Assembly: GCA_008638375.1 (NCBI GenBank)
Contig: CM018033.1
Span: 14,053,763-14,117,762, forward strand
Source: Nyssa sinensis
Taxonomy: Eukaryota > Streptophyta > Magnoliopsida > Cornales > Nyssaceae
Length of the DNA stretch: 64,000 bases
Reading direction: 5' to 3'
Position numbers and translations under genes: made by a program. Shown piece by piece: positions 12,101 through 22,412 of this stretch; position 1 is the first letter of the stretch, and the number at the start of each line of letters is the position of its first letter. Under the pieces are notes generated by a model. The model saw only the letters and a list, made by a program, of their open reading frames with translations. It was not told where the DNA came from and searched no databases.

Positions 12101-15100
12101 AATGTTCTAGGAAAATTGACCAAGACATTAAAACCACTCTGATCATTTCAAACCATCAAACTCACATATTCAGCTTTCAATATATAGGCAAATTTTATGC
12201 ACAAATTTTACTGTAATAATGTTCTAGGCAAATTGACTAAGAAATTAACGTTTACATATCCTGTACATCGCTGTTTCAGAAAGCACAAAATTATTCCAAA
12301 TGACCACCTCAGAAGAAATCATGCAAATGAAGAAGTCACAACAGAGCATGTGATGGTTCAGATCATCTCAAGTTCTATTAACCCTTTTTGTTTCGAGGAA
12401 AATAAAAATCTAAGAGGTTTCATGTGGCTCCTATTTGACTAAGGCCTGAATTGTGGCATTTCAAATGCACCAATAGTGAGACATAGGTCTCAAGAACAGA
12501 TCCTTTTAACTTGTAGATTTATAAAATATAAAAATATACATTTATAAATTGAAGTAGAAAAATCAAACCTTTTAAAGCCTATAACAACAAAAATAAACAT
12601 AATTATCCTGCAACTGGAATCCAGATAAGCATGATATCGTACAAATTTTGAAATAATTTTTTATTAGTAAGAATAAATGTGCCTTTTAATACAGTTTTCA
12701 CTTACTTATCAAAAAAAGAGAAAAAAGAGACCTTAGCAATTTGAGCGTACACCTCAATATGTTGTGCAACTTTATTTTGCCTGAAAACCTAAGCAGAATG
12801 GCTTATGATGTTTACTCATTGGAGCATCCTACAAGTACACCTCAAGGCTCACACACACATCAGACACCTTCCCCAAAACACTGTAACAACAGACCAGTAC
12901 GCCAACAAGAAAGAGGAATCAACATCAGTCATCCAATGCCAGAAGACCTGCTTCCAGAGTATTTGCTTGGTGTATCATTTAGTTACAGCTTCCATCAACA
13001 TGGTGTACTAACTAAAATGAGAACCAATAATTCATCAAGAAATGAACTTAAACTTGCCTCATTTCCAGTTTTAGCTGTTTTCTTGATCTCTGCCACTAAT
13101 TTCTTCTCCTGAAAATTGCATGCCAAAGTGAGATCAGAAGAACACAGAGAAAATTTAGAAAATATAAGATAAATATAATAGATATGACAGTAACATACCT
13201 CCATCTGTAAAGATGAAATCTCACGTTCAATACCTGCAATAAGTACAGAACCAGATATAAAATGAAAATGACAGCAAAACAAATATTAAGGGAATGAATG
13301 CCTTCAATGGAGGCTAATATTTATATGTGAAACTCATAACTCAAACAAACACTTTTAAAGGCCTCAACAGGTGAGAGGTGTCTATTTCATTAGAATGAAT
13401 TTATGTTTCTTGCAGGGTTAGGCTAATTGGGAAGTCACAGTCTAGAAGTTGCAGTCAGTCATTTTCAGTTAAACTTAGAACACTTTTAAAGGCCTGTAAA
13501 GATGAAATCTCATGTTCAATACCTGCAATAAGTACAGAACCAGATATAAAATGAAATAGGTGTCTATTTCATTAGAATGAATTTATGTTTCTTGTAGGGT
13601 TAGGCTAATTGGGAAGTCCACATGAGTTGGTATGGAAGGAAGAAACTAGTTTGAATATTGACAGATTGGCATGGCATGAAGGAGGTTTCCAACCCCTTCC
13701 ACCCTTTCTCCTTGATGTGGACAACTCTTCTCAATTCCTGGGTTTTTACTTTAGTTTTCTATAGGGCATGTATCAAGGCACATTATGCATTGCTTTCCAC
13801 TTTCAGTTGGCAAAGACCTCATCATGCCAATCCTCTTTGCTTGGCTTTACCTGCTCTTATTACTTGATCTGTTAGACTAATAGCATTTAAGAGCTAATTT
13901 CCCCGCCTTTCTGTTGCTTTATCTAACTATTAGGACTAGGACTAATAAGCTTCCTTTCTTACCAACTAAAGGAAGCAATAATTGCAGAAATAACTTAAGA
14001 CTTTCATAATTGAGCAAGTGTAATCTCCTAGTTTGCATTTAGTTTGATGAAAGAGTAGGGAAGAAGAATATTGTTGCGAGCCTTTGCTAGCCTCTGGGGT
14101 GAAGTTGTGGGTTCAACAGTTGCCAAACATTGCAAATGGAGAAGGTGAAGGTTAGAAAGAAAATCCCCACAAAGGAGTCAGTGAGGAGGAAAAAAGCCAG
14201 AAGCCTCACCTCATTTAGGCAGCATTTATTTCCATTTTTCAAACAAAATTCAACCTGTAAGTAAGATTCTTTCGGAAAAATATGAAGCCATTCCTTAGCC
14301 TTGTTAGCCTTAAAGCTTGCCATAAGAATCTCTTCTGAGGCAAATTTGTGGGTTCAATGCATGCTGAATATATTTATATATGTGTGTGTGTATGTATGTA
14401 TTGTATGTATGCCTATATATATAAGAGTTAATATTATAATAGACGTGCCAAAGGGGCACAACCCACGCAGAAAGTTGCAAGGGAGATGATGAAAGGTTAG
14501 AAAGAAAATACTCAAATACGTTGTTAGGAGGAAGAACCCCCTCAAAGTGTATCCTACTTTTGGCAGCAATTTGTTTCCATTCTTCAGAAAAAATTCAAAT
14601 GCAATATTCTTGGAGAATTTGAATCTTGACAAAGGTCCTTGAAGAAATATAGAGACACATGTTCCTTACCCTTATTAGCCCTAAAACTTGTTTTTTGACT
14701 TCATTCTAAGGAAAATTCATGGATGCAGAACATTGCAAAGAGAGATGGTGAAAGGTTAGAAAGCAAACCCTCAAAATAAGTTGTTAGGAGGAAGACCCCC
14801 CCCCCCCCCCGGGGGATGAATTGTCAACTCCATTTGGCAGCATTTATTTCCATTTTTCAGAAAAAAATCAAATATAATGTTCTTGGAGAATTCAAACCTT
14901 GAAGAAGTCCTTTAAGAATATGGAGAAACGTGTTCCTTATCCTTACTAACCCTAAAGCCTGTTTCAACTGCCTTCTAAGGAAAATTTGTGGACTCAATGG
15001 ATGTTGACATTGCAAAGGGGGGGAAGTGTAAAGTTGAAAGGAAAATACCATCAAAGAATTTGTTAGGAGGTCGGTCACCTCAAAATGTCACCTTTTAGCC

Positions 15101-16300
15101 ATTCATTTTCATTCTTCAAACAAAATTCAAAGATAGTGCGCTCATGAAGAATTCAACCCTTGAGAGAGGTCCATTGAAGAAATATCAAGCCATATATGCC
15201 AATTTAATTCGATTTAGGTTGTGCAGTGTTAGACTAATTGGCTACATGCAATTACTAGAAGTTTCAATATTATCTGAGGTTTGCGGCCCTCAAGTGGGCA
15301 ATTCTTCCTCCTCATTTCTGGATTTCACTTTTAATTCCAAAGTGGGTATATCAATAGGACCACTTCAAATGAGGAGTGGTTACAAGTCACAATATGCCCT
15401 CTGTTAAGGATATCTGACTATTTAGCGATCCACGTGCACTAGAAAAAAATTGACCTCAGCATTCTGTAAGAACCAAAAGTAAGATAAGATATAATTTGTT
15501 TGCCAGAGATAAAGATATAACGTGTAACCCAAAACTAAAATACCTTGTTATGAGTCAAGTTCAGTACACTTAGAGATGCATATAATCAATTCATTTACTT
15601 CTATAATTGCAAATTGATCGATTTATCATATACTAGGAACGTTTCAGTATACTTCACGGTATCCTTTTTTCTCTAGAGAAATAAATTTCCCATGGAAAAG
15701 AAGTTTCTTGGAGAAGAAACAAAACACCAATCAAAGACACAAAAGCTGTATCAGGGCAAGAAACCAAAAGTACCTCTGGTGGCGACTGACATTTCTCTTT
15801 TGCTTGTTCGGAGTGCATCTGTGAATTTAGACAACACCTTTTTTCATTCAGTTCAGAATAAAAAAAATATCGATTCAATGTAATAAAATTGAACCCAAAA
15901 TAGCCACAAAGAAAAAGAATAAAAAAGAAAAGCATAAGAATAACAACAGCAACAAACCCCAAAGATTGTATTACCTTCAAAAAAGACAGGACAGAAAAGA
16001 AAATTTTGAAACATTAACAACAACAAAAAAAACCCTAGTAAAAATAGAACGGTTATGTAAGAGAATGACCATTACAAACCCAAAAATCCAGTAAAAATGT
16101 ACTGAAAATCTAAGAAGTATTTTAGAAAACAGGGTTAGAGAGACAGCTAGCTAATCATGGCGAAATGCCTTTGAAAATGCAAGCAAAAAAAATAAAATTT
16201 TAGTAACGATATAGATGAGATTTTAGACAAAGCAAGAGAGAGACAGTAGGAAGCAAAAAAAAACACCTTTAGGTGAGGTTTTCTTCCTGAAGATGTTCAT
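58..16300 (-). CDS. VPS2.2: ESCRT-III subunit, VPS2/CHMP2B family (11 exons, frameshifted in exon 6)
   Basis: Spliced minus-strand gene. Exons from the 5' end: 16267-16300, 15774-15818, 13199-13233, 13058-13108, 11020-11124, 10844-10916, 10405-10476, 10047-10127, 9899-9934, 9721-9779, 58-118. All junctions have GT-AG ends except one GC-AG, and phases agree. The product would be about 216 residues, the usual family length. It starts MNIFRKK, has a basic N-terminal helical part (KKLVAEIKKTAKTGNE, ARQLVRLRQQITNLQGSRAQ), the family signature PAKQAKVIREFQKQSAQMDM, an acidic segment (DEAEEETEELTNQVLDEIG) and a C-terminal MIM1-type helix (ELEKRLASLRRI) that in the family binds the VPS4 MIT domain. 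ESCRT-III subunits polymerise on endosomal membranes for multivesicular-body sorting and scission. Family match is from recalled plant VPS2.2/2.3 proteins; which paralogue is inferred. Exon 6 has one extra base, so as written the reading stops in exon 7 after about 122 residues. Confidence 0.9.
895..1206. repeat. Tandem duplication with TA/TATG microsatellites
   Basis: Two diverged copies of about 190 bases (from about 895 and about 1081) share ends such as GTATGG..AAACATATATAT and TTTTGACATTCTGGA. Each contains an expanded TA tract. Small reading frames here are microsatellite artefacts. Confidence 0.7.
1240..1655 (+). other. Unrecognised coding-like fragment
   Basis: An open frame from ATG 1421 runs about 78 codons (MELGTNFIQDIMIGNETVLE..., then a basic KFSKRSRKKTY end) before meeting the repeat at about 1655. 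Upstream in another frame are codons like EIGLADFYREVEENEAKRKA with stops. The composition is protein-like but I do not recognise it. It may be a relic of a captured or retroelement gene inside the intron. Confidence 0.35.
2093..2275. repeat. Three tandem copies of a 72-76-bp repeat
   Basis: GTATACAGAGAGCTTCTATC begins copies at 2093, 2169 and 2241, separated by CTTCTTCATCTGTTAAGGAC. Lies in the left arm of the inverted repeat; the right arm has one copy, so this is a local expansion. Confidence 0.85.
3042..3450. repeat. Direct repeats in the inverted-repeat spacer
   Basis: About 90 bases (GTGACTGCT..TTTTGATGTTGTTGGGATGA to GGTTGGGTGCTTGAGCGC) recur three times, at about 3042, 3136 and 3289. 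A second piece (TCAA..TTTTCCTT..GTATTCAATAA) recurs at 3219-3290 and 3385-3450. Confidence 0.85.
4670..6370. repeat. Cluster of a roughly 150-420-bp repeat, five copies
   Basis: Copies start near 4670, 4943, 5091, 5513 and 5920 with TATTTCCTTGATCATCCAAT. Longer copies continue through ATGGTGAGTCA, GTGTTAAGGCAGTCAACTTT and GAAGTGTGGGAACATCC-like sequence to a block ending near AGGTATACACATAAATCC. One more copy lies in reverse at about 1649-1850. Partial copies and the 6215-6305 piece show repeated unequal exchange. No TIR or TSD is visible. Confidence 0.75.
6480..6848 (+). pseudogene. Coding-like fragment, unrecognised (possible retroelement relic)
   Basis: Plus-strand frame open for about 115 codons without an ATG, ending TAA at about 6848. 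It is rich in charged residues, with segments such as RRWKSFIDKFKHDCQYKKEW and SDFGDEDLNQINEELVLHLV. The composition looks like genuine protein rather than chance, and the coding-like sequences at 7085-9240 follow in the same direction. I cannot assign it: an integrated retroelement or pararetrovirus-like gag/coat region is possible, but no RT, protease or zinc knuckle is nearby. Confidence 0.35.
7085..9240 (+). pseudogene. Three degraded tandem copies of an unknown coding-like sequence
   Basis: Copies begin near 7100, 7966 and 8560, each with the sense of KTLEEWLQYV, then NWIGS, DQNRLEID and EEKRKGLQTFY, followed by a charged probably coiled-coil stretch (LANALGKLEDK, LKLQNAKIKNKM) and a tail RIRNLE...MDSLQTK..IDANKLYGG. 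Every copy is broken by frameshifts and stops. Copies two and three are preceded by the same SINE-like piece (TTTTCATTACTCGAATTTGT). A further local duplication lies at 7520-7740. Family unknown; function should not be inferred. Confidence 0.45.
9288..9414 (+). mobile_element. Au-type SINE fragment
   Basis: GGGTCTAGGGAGGGT, GTATGCAGCCTTACTCTTCG, a B-box-like ACTCGAACCCTGTGACCTTC and TTACTGTTATGGCAAAGC match in order the recalled body of plant Au SINEs. The tRNA-derived 5' head is weak, so this is probably truncated. No clean TSD or terminal T run is seen. Confidence 0.6.
9415..9720. other. Intron sequence with a short duplication
   Basis: A near-duplicate of about 40 bases (CTCAACTAT..GCTACGAGC.TTCAACGGCTACC) occurs at about 9546-9583 and 9604-9635. 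Nothing else is recognised. Confidence 0.6.
9721..9779 (-). CDS. VPS2.2: VPS2-like exon 10
   Basis: 59 bases encoding LSSAPKGRIASKKVDNVVP plus two bases of a split Ser. Donor CCTAG|GTGCGT opens a 9.6-kb intron that ends at position 119. Confidence 0.87.
9899..9934 (-). CDS. VPS2.2: VPS2-like exon 9
   Basis: A 36-base exon encoding VLDEIGVDIASQ, the conserved VLDEIG motif, flanked by TAG acceptor and CAG|GT donor. Confidence 0.9.
10047..10127 (-). CDS. VPS2.2: VPS2-like exon 8
   Basis: 81 bases, 27 codons: IEMMSESIDETLDKDEAEEE then TEELTNQ, the acidic linker of ESCRT-III proteins. Confidence 0.9.
10405..10476 (-). CDS. VPS2.2: VPS2-like exon 7 (family signature)
   Basis: 72 bases, 24 codons: QMAPAKQAKVIREFQKQSAQ then MDMT, nearly identical to the plant VPS2.2/2.3 core. 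With the exon-6 insertion it would be read out of frame and reach a TAA. Confidence 0.9.
10844..10916 (-). CDS. VPS2.2: VPS2-like exon 6, one base too long
   Basis: 73 bases where 72 would keep phase. It reads ALYASTSMSTGMKGATKAMV and then, through an extra T or C in the minus-strand run GTTCGCC, leaves the frame where the family has AM(V/A)AMNK. Splice sites look normal. Confidence 0.88.
11020..11124 (-). CDS. VPS2.2: VPS2-like exon 5
   Basis: 105 bases, 35 in-phase codons: the basic amphipathic stretch from AATRILARQLVRLRQ to IRGVATHTQ. Canonical CAG acceptor and CAG|GT donor. Confidence 0.9.
11125..13057 (-). other. VPS2-like intron 4 with local duplications
   Basis: Blocks at about 11340-11600 and 11830-12110 are near copies (CACCTAGCATA..TGCAGCTATT, TGGAAGAGGTGT.ATAATC). 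A motif AAACCATCAAACT..CATATTCAGC recurs near 11564, 11675, 12027 and 12148. The rest to 13057 shows no coding capacity I trust. The intron starts with the GC donor and ends CCCAG. Confidence 0.7.
13058..13108 (-). CDS. VPS2.2: VPS2-like exon 4 (GC donor)
   Basis: 51 bases encoding EKKLVAEIKKTAKTGNE. The donor reads GAG|GCAAGT, a GC-AG intron with an otherwise perfect donor context. Confidence 0.88.
13199..13233 (-). CDS. VPS2.2: VPS2-like exon 3
   Basis: 35 bases encoding IEREISSLQME after the split Gly, with GCAG acceptor and GTATG donor. A partial copy of this exon with its acceptor lies at about 13496-13555. Confidence 0.88.
13207..13618. repeat. Rearranged duplication including part of exon 3
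   Basis: 13207-13266 recurs at 13496-13555 with about one mismatch, copying the exon-3 acceptor and part of the exon. 13372-13434 recurs at about 13555-13618. The copied exon lacks its donor side, so it should not be functional. Confidence 0.85.
14110..15190. repeat. Tandem repeat of about 260-345 bp, four copies
   Basis: Copies of GGAGG(A/T)...GGCAGCATTTATTTCCATTTTTC, followed by TTGGAGAATT and CCTTATTAGCCCTAAA, are spaced 345, 261 and 278 bases (anchors about 14178, 14523, 14784, 15062). The first interval carries a TG/TATG microsatellite. A run of about 15 C then G follows 14798. This lies in intron 2. Confidence 0.75.
15191..15773. other. Rest of VPS2-like intron 2
   Basis: No repeat, RNA gene or credible coding region recognised in this part of the intron. 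Confidence 0.5.
15774..15818 (-). CDS. VPS2.2: VPS2-like exon 2
   Basis: 45 bases between a CAG acceptor and a GT donor, encoding ALRTSKREMSVATR. Phase joins exon 1 (split Asp) and exon 3 (split Gly). Confidence 0.88.
16267..16300 (-). CDS. VPS2.2: VPS2-like exon 1 (start codon)
   Basis: ATG at 16298-16300 followed by NIFRKKTSPK, the conserved MNIF-type N terminus of plant VPS2.2/2.3. It ends with one base of a split codon, then a GT donor. Confidence 0.88.
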
Positions 16301-16463
16301 AGTCGACTTCAGACTTGGAGGCCTGGAGCTTTAGCTTGATGAAGCAACAGAGAGAACTCTGTGCGCCCTGTATCGGTGGCAACGGAACCCCAAGTTTCAA
16401 AATGTTAACCTAGTTTTGCAAGATCTGATCTGACCAAGTGTTGTATAGAGATGACCCGATGAG

Positions 16464-16494
<31 letters not shown>

Positions 16495-16530
16495 AAACTG
16501 GGAGGACTACGGTGGCCTAGTAGAGCGTGC
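16301..16530 (-). promoter_or_regulatory. VPS2.2: 5' UTR/promoter side of the VPS2-like gene with (GA)n
   Basis: Directly upstream of the minus-strand ATG. A (CT)n tract at about 16463-16492 reads (GA)n on the gene strand, a common 5'-UTR or core-promoter feature of plant genes. The transcription start cannot be placed. Confidence 0.5.
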
Positions 16531-17463
16531 TTTTTCCACATATCCAACGGTAGGGGTCCAAGTAGCCGTTACAGAAATTTTAATAAATGCCCATGCTGTT
16601 CTCCTTATTTACAAGCAAAGACCAAGACTGCGACGTATTGTCTTGCAATTTTAGTCCTTGCTTATAAATCCGAAAACAAATTTTTTAAAAATCATATTTG
16701 AAAACTTATTTATTTAGTCATGTTCTGAAATAAAATCTTAAACATTATTTTAAAAGTATTTTGAATATTTTTTGCATCTTATTTTTTATTTTCAAAAATA
16801 ATGTAACTACTTTATACATTAAATTTTTAAAATTTTAAAGTAATTATTAAATTACTCTGTAATCCTGAAAAATATAAAATGATAAAAATAAAAATATTTA
16901 TATTTAAGCATTAATTGAAAAAAAATTGATTACATCTCATTTATTTATGATTAGAATTGATGACGTTTTATCCATATTTTTTTAGTTATTTATATCTATA
17001 TTTTGTTGATAATATCTCAATTAAGTAAAATCAAATAAAAATAATAATTAATAGATAGATTATAATTTTTTTTTCATTTTTGAAAATATCTATTCAAAAA
17101 TGTTCCTAAAAGACACGTTTTAAAGAAGAATTGAGTACTTTTTAAAAAATTATTTTCTGTTTTTAAAAAATAAAAATATTAATATAAATTCCTTTGGAAA
17201 CGAATTTTCAAAAATAAAAATAAAAAAATCTGATAATAATCTCTCTTTAGGAAATAACTAACAGTACTTTTAATTTTAAAATTTTAAATTCATTAAAAAA
17301 TGAAATTACTAGATAACGCACATGTATTTTTAATTTTTTTTTTATAATTTTTTTTGTTGTTGAAAACATAAAAATTAAAAATAAAAACAAATCTAAGTAC
17401 ACGGGTTTTACAAGAACGCTATCATTTTCATTTTTAAGAACAAAAATACAAAAATAAAACTAC

Positions 17464-17499
<36 letters not shown>

Positions 17500-18798
17500 A
17501 AAAACAGGAAACATAAAAATATTAACATAAATTCTTTTGGAAAGGAATTTAAAAAAATAAATATATCTGATAATAGTAGCCTCTCTTTAGGAAACATCTA
17601 ACAGTAATTTTAATTTTTTAAAATTTAAATTCATTAAAAAATGAAATGAACCGAAAACACACATATATTTTTATTTTTATTTTTATTGTTTTCATGGTTG
17701 AAAACACAAATATTAAAAACAAAAACAAATCCAAGCAGGCAGGTTTTACAAGAACATTATCATTTTCATTTTCATTTCTAAGAACAAAAAAAACGCTCTC
17801 TTTCTCTCATTAGAATAGAAAAATAGTGGCAGAACTTCCTAAGCCATGCCCTCTCTCTCTCTCTCTCTCTTCAAAAACAGAAAACATAAAAATATTAACA
17901 TAAATTCACTTGAAAAGGAATTTTCAAAAAAAAAATTCTGATAATTATAGTCTCTCTTTAGGAAGCCACTAACAGTAATTTTACTTTTTAAAAATTTAAA
18001 AATAAAAAGTTATCTTAAAAAATAACTTATCTAAATGCATTTTCAATATTTTTTTATCTTAAAAAAAATGAAATCAAATTTCAGATCAAAATGTATTTTC
18101 ATAGTTTTGTTCTAAAAGACTTAAATTCAAATATTATATCCAAACAAATTTTCACATTTTTTAACTAAAAAACTGAATTCTAATTAGCATAACAAAACGC
18201 ATTTTTGCAGGTTTCAAAAAATCAATTACAAAATTTTGAAACACATTTCAAAAACATTGTTCAGAAAATCATATCTGAATCATTATCCAAACACAGCCAA
18301 TTTTTGAAAAAAAGAAATATTATTTTGGCATTGCGTTTTAACTCTTGAGAGCAGTGTCAGAGTCACTCGAATTTATGCGTTATTTGATTTGTCAATCTTA
18401 AAATTTAACATTGATATAAAAAAAGTTGCTTTAATAATGTGTTCTTTGATTTGCTAAAAAATTAAAATATTATTCTTAAGATGATATTTGATATTGAAAG
18501 TAATTAATATTATTTTATGACATTCATGAAATCAATTTGTGTATATTAAATTAAAAGTAGGATTCACACTATTTTATTCAAAAATAATAATAATTGTGCT
18601 AAAAAATGACATTTTAGTACTAAAACAAAATTACCAACATTCGATATTTTTGCACTATAACATGTTAAATTATAAAATTGACACAGATAAAATAGCATTT
18701 AGTATTGAAAATGTTCTTAGAGCAACTCCCACGTATGTTTCATTTTCAAAATTTAATTATGATGCAAAAATTACTGTTTTAATAGTGTATTATTTTTC
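16531..18798. other. AT-rich intergenic region with tandem repeat
   Basis: Very AT-rich. From about 17147 to 18000 a unit of about 350-385 bases recurs 2.4 times; landmarks are (CT)n then TCAAAAACAG.AAACATAAAA, ATATTAA(C/T)ATAAATTC, CTCTCTTTAGGAA and GGTTTTACAAGAAC. 18400-18750 resembles 38090-38400 across the inserted elements. No gene seen. Confidence 0.65.
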
Positions 18799-18803
18799 TA
18801 CCC

Positions 18804-21800
18804 TGTCACGACCCGAAACCCACCCTATGCGGATCTCGTATCGTGGGGCCGACCCAATGGCCGTCCCTACTTTTTCCATTCTTTTACCAATGATAACAGT
18901 AAATAATATAAGCATGACATTAAAGTGCGGAAGTTGTATTACAATTATTGTTCAAAGACTAAACTTCAAACTAACAATAAACTGATCCTAAACCACTCTT
19001 AGGTGGTGAGTACATGGGAGAGACTTCATTCATTACTATTATGCTCCTCAACTGACTTTTTAATCTTCTGATCTCCTACTGTGGTTCTGTAACATTCTCA
19101 CCTGAAAAAATTTAGTAAGGAGTGAGCTACAAACTCAGTAAGTAGAAGCCTATCCCCAATACGGGTGGGGATGACATAAATGAATACAAGTCAAGGTAAC
19201 ATGATAGCCAGTCATGATAACGATTCCAGTCAATTGTAAAATGCCACAATGGCCAATGAGCGACAAGGTACAATAACAGTCAAGAGTAACCAATGAATGA
19301 CAACGTACAATAACCGTAAAGAGTAACAGTGTAGCATGAATGTAGAATAGGCTCGATGAACACAATCAACATAAATACTGCCACAATGAAACGGTCACAG
19401 TCAAGTCCAATGAAGCAAACCAATCAACATAGAACAATATCAATTAACATGGATGATGCCTTGACTCTGTTCAGGGTTTGGCAGACCCTCGGTCTTTTGG
19501 GGCCCGGCATACCCCCATTAACATAAATGCATATAAAATGCCCATTTTCCTTAATGCGTAAAAATGCCATAATTGCCATATGTCCTTTTTGACCCGTAGG
19601 TCCCATAAATTGACCCGTAGGTCACAGTCAATCAGATAGCATCAGATAGGTAGTGTGACTGAGCACAAAACCCGACACTTAACATAAATTAAGATTCTAT
19701 AGTATTCCATATGAATGTATAAAACATGGAACATCATAACATACAGTAAATGGCTATCAATGAAATGAATCAGTCATGCAACATTAACCAATAGGCATCC
19801 ACCAGGTAGAACAATATCCATGGTGGGAAACAATGACAGTGAATACATATATGAGTACAAGATTGGCAGTAATGAAAAGAACGTGGCTTGGAAATCACGT
19901 ATCAAAGATAGGAATCCACTTACTTTATCAATGTCTTAATATCCCGTGACTTCCTCCTTTCCTTTTGACTTGCCTATAAATCAATAAACACGTTTCAGTT
20001 TTCATATAATTTACCGAATTTATACCTCGTTACTCTAAATACCTCCCGTACTAATTTATGCTTTATGATTTCCATTTTAAACTTAATTTACCCAAGGGAA
20101 AAATGGTCATTTACGTGTCTCTACTTTTTGGGTTCTGTTTTCATAATTTGGACTTCACCGTTAAGTCCAGTAGGTTTGAATTAATAAAAATTCACTATTT
20201 ACTTAACTAAATCGGAGTCCGTTTGACTTACCTTTGAGGTAGGGCCATTTTGGTCATTTTGGCATTCTACGGTTATTTCATTTTTTTTTTCGGGACTCCG
20301 TCTCGTAAAACGGACCTCACCGTTAAATTCAGAGGGTCCAAAATAGTAAGTTTCCATTATTCATTCGACTAATTTAGGCATCGAAATTAAATTTAAAATT
20401 TATTAATTTAAATCATTTATTTAAATTAATTAATCTAGATAATACATATCGTATTTGAGCCCAAGCAGACCACATGTGCCTTGGTGGCACAGTGGCTAAG
20501 CTTCTCCCCCTTTCTCCTTTGGTCACAGGTTCAATTCACTGCCCATACAAATTTTCCATTCCTCGTTATTATTTTTTTTTTTCATTTCCTGTTCAAGTTT
20601 AACCCAACCATTGGATAGCTCTCCTTTCTAACCAAACACTATCTAAACTCAAATTTAAAAATTTACTCATGAAGTACAAGTGTTGGGCAGTCATCTGAAT
20701 GGGTGGGTCGGGTCAAACCCGACTCGGTTTGGCCAAAATAAAATCAGAAAACCCAGCTGCCGCATAGCAACACTACAGCGTGTTGGTTGTCTTCTCCGTC
20801 AACGGCGACTTGCCGACGACGGATTTTCTCACGTTTTTCAGTGGGGTTCACACCTACAGATCGTGGACAACTCAAATCTACCGTCGGATTTCAAATCGGA
20901 GAGCCCGAACACTCCCAAAACAGGGAAGACTTGCAGCTCAGGTGGCTGTGCGGTTTTTCCGGCCAGCCGTTTTTCTCTTCCATTTCCTCCTCTTTTCTCC
21001 TACGATTGTGATCCAATTTTAATTCTAGAAACTTCCTGCACCCAAAAGGATGAACTCCCCATGATTTAAACAAAGTTTATCACATCAAAATTACACCACT
21101 CAATTTGAATTCTTTCTCTGTAATTTCTATTTTCTACTCGTTTCCGATCGGTTTTTTTTTCTTTCCTGTAAGTTCCGTTTTCCTTCTCTTTTCTAGATCA
21201 TTTTTGTTGATTCAAATTACTATATAAACCAAATTCTATGCTTAACGAGATCTTGAAATTAAATTAATCATTCATACTTCTAAACATCTAAGAATAGAAA
21301 GCAACTGTTCTTACCCTTTTTTTTTTTTTTTCTAGCTTGTGCCGCACCAGTATCCACCCAACAGCAGATTGCTTGGGTTCACTCCCACAGGCAATGATTC
21401 AATCCTTCCTCTGTCAAGCCATGCTGCCGATCTTGCCACAACTTCCATAGAAGTGGAATGGCAAGCGTTGCCATGCTCGAGACCTTGAGACCTCCTTCTG
21501 GCCGCGACGAATGATCCACCATGATCATCCATCTCCGTCTCCAAAACCAACTAACCCATCATCATATAAAATTGATACTTCCTCGAATCACACGTAGAAA
21601 AACAGGGAAAATGACAAAAGCCAGAAATTTCTCCAAAATCGAACCGAAACCTCCAGAACTCGTTCTCAAATCCAAAATGTTGAAAGAACACCACCGTATC
21701 CGAGTAAGAACTGACTTGGAACAACGTCTCGAACAGGAAATTCTAACTCGACAAGGATTATACGAAAACACTTAACAATCACGAACTTCTTGTTGAGAAA

Positions 21801-21834
21801 ACAAAAACGAATCTTGAAGCGAATGCACAAATTT

Positions 21835-21865
<31 letters not shown>

Positions 21866-22361
21866 CAGTCTAACGCTTGAGTCATACTCCCAATTAAAAA
21901 TGCCCCTCCCTTTAACTCTCTCTCTCCCTGTTGCCTTTTCATGTTCTGCGCATAACCCCCCATCCGTTTTTCCTGCGCCACTCCTTCTCTCCCTTCATTT
22001 CTTTTATTCTACTTGTGTGTAACCCCCTCCCCCTTATGTATTTAATATACATCTACTCATATACATATATATATATATATACATATATACATATCTAATT
22101 CCAGATACCATGACCTGATTTTTATTTCTATTTTTTTTATTTCTTTATTTATTTATTTTATCTTTATTTTTATATATATATATTTTTTTCTTATTATATT
22201 CCAGTATCCGTTCGTGGTTTGCTCAGGCATTGCTCGGGAACTATTTGTACTTCAAAAATCATTGAATTTCCAACCGTTCCATTTTATTCAATATTAAACA
22301 AGAAGCCTTAACGACTCGGTTTACATAGCCTGCTCGGTCACATCTGGGTCAGGGTGTTACA
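18804..22361 (+). mobile_element. Solo LTR A, Del/Tekay-like (3558 bp)
   Basis: Starts TGTCACGACCCGAAACCCAC, ends GGGTCAGGGTGTTACA, and is flanked by the 5-bp duplication TACCC (18799-18803 and 22362-22366). It lacks coding sequence. Long TGT...ACA LTRs of this kind are typical of Del/Tekay chromoviruses; that family call is an inference since no internal region remains. Internal features: two copies of a GGAC(C/T)TCACCGTTAA module (about 20150, 20315), a Pol III box-like module at 20485-20538, GC-richer DNA from 20690 to 21000, poly-T at about 21838 and TA repeats near 22066. Small frames in it are not genes. Confidence 0.85.
20485..20538 (+). promoter_or_regulatory. Pol III A/B-box-like module in solo LTR A
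   Basis: TGGCACAGTGGC at 20485 resembles an A box and GGTTCAATTCA at 20528 a B box, at tRNA-like spacing. No tRNA cloverleaf is evident, so this is a tRNA-related motif rather than a tRNA gene. Confidence 0.4.
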
Positions 22362-22412
22362 TACCCTAAAAAAAAAAGTGTATTATTTGGTTTGTCAAAA
22401 AATGACAATATC

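Noticed and set aside
20485..20538. Genuine tRNA gene
   Set aside because: Only box-like motifs are visible; acceptor and anticodon stems cannot be formed convincingly by eye.
20680..21073. Overlapping frames of 60-129 codons in solo LTR A
   Set aside because: They occur in three frames of a GC-richer LTR segment, with no conserved domain and no support in the matching part of LTRs B and C.
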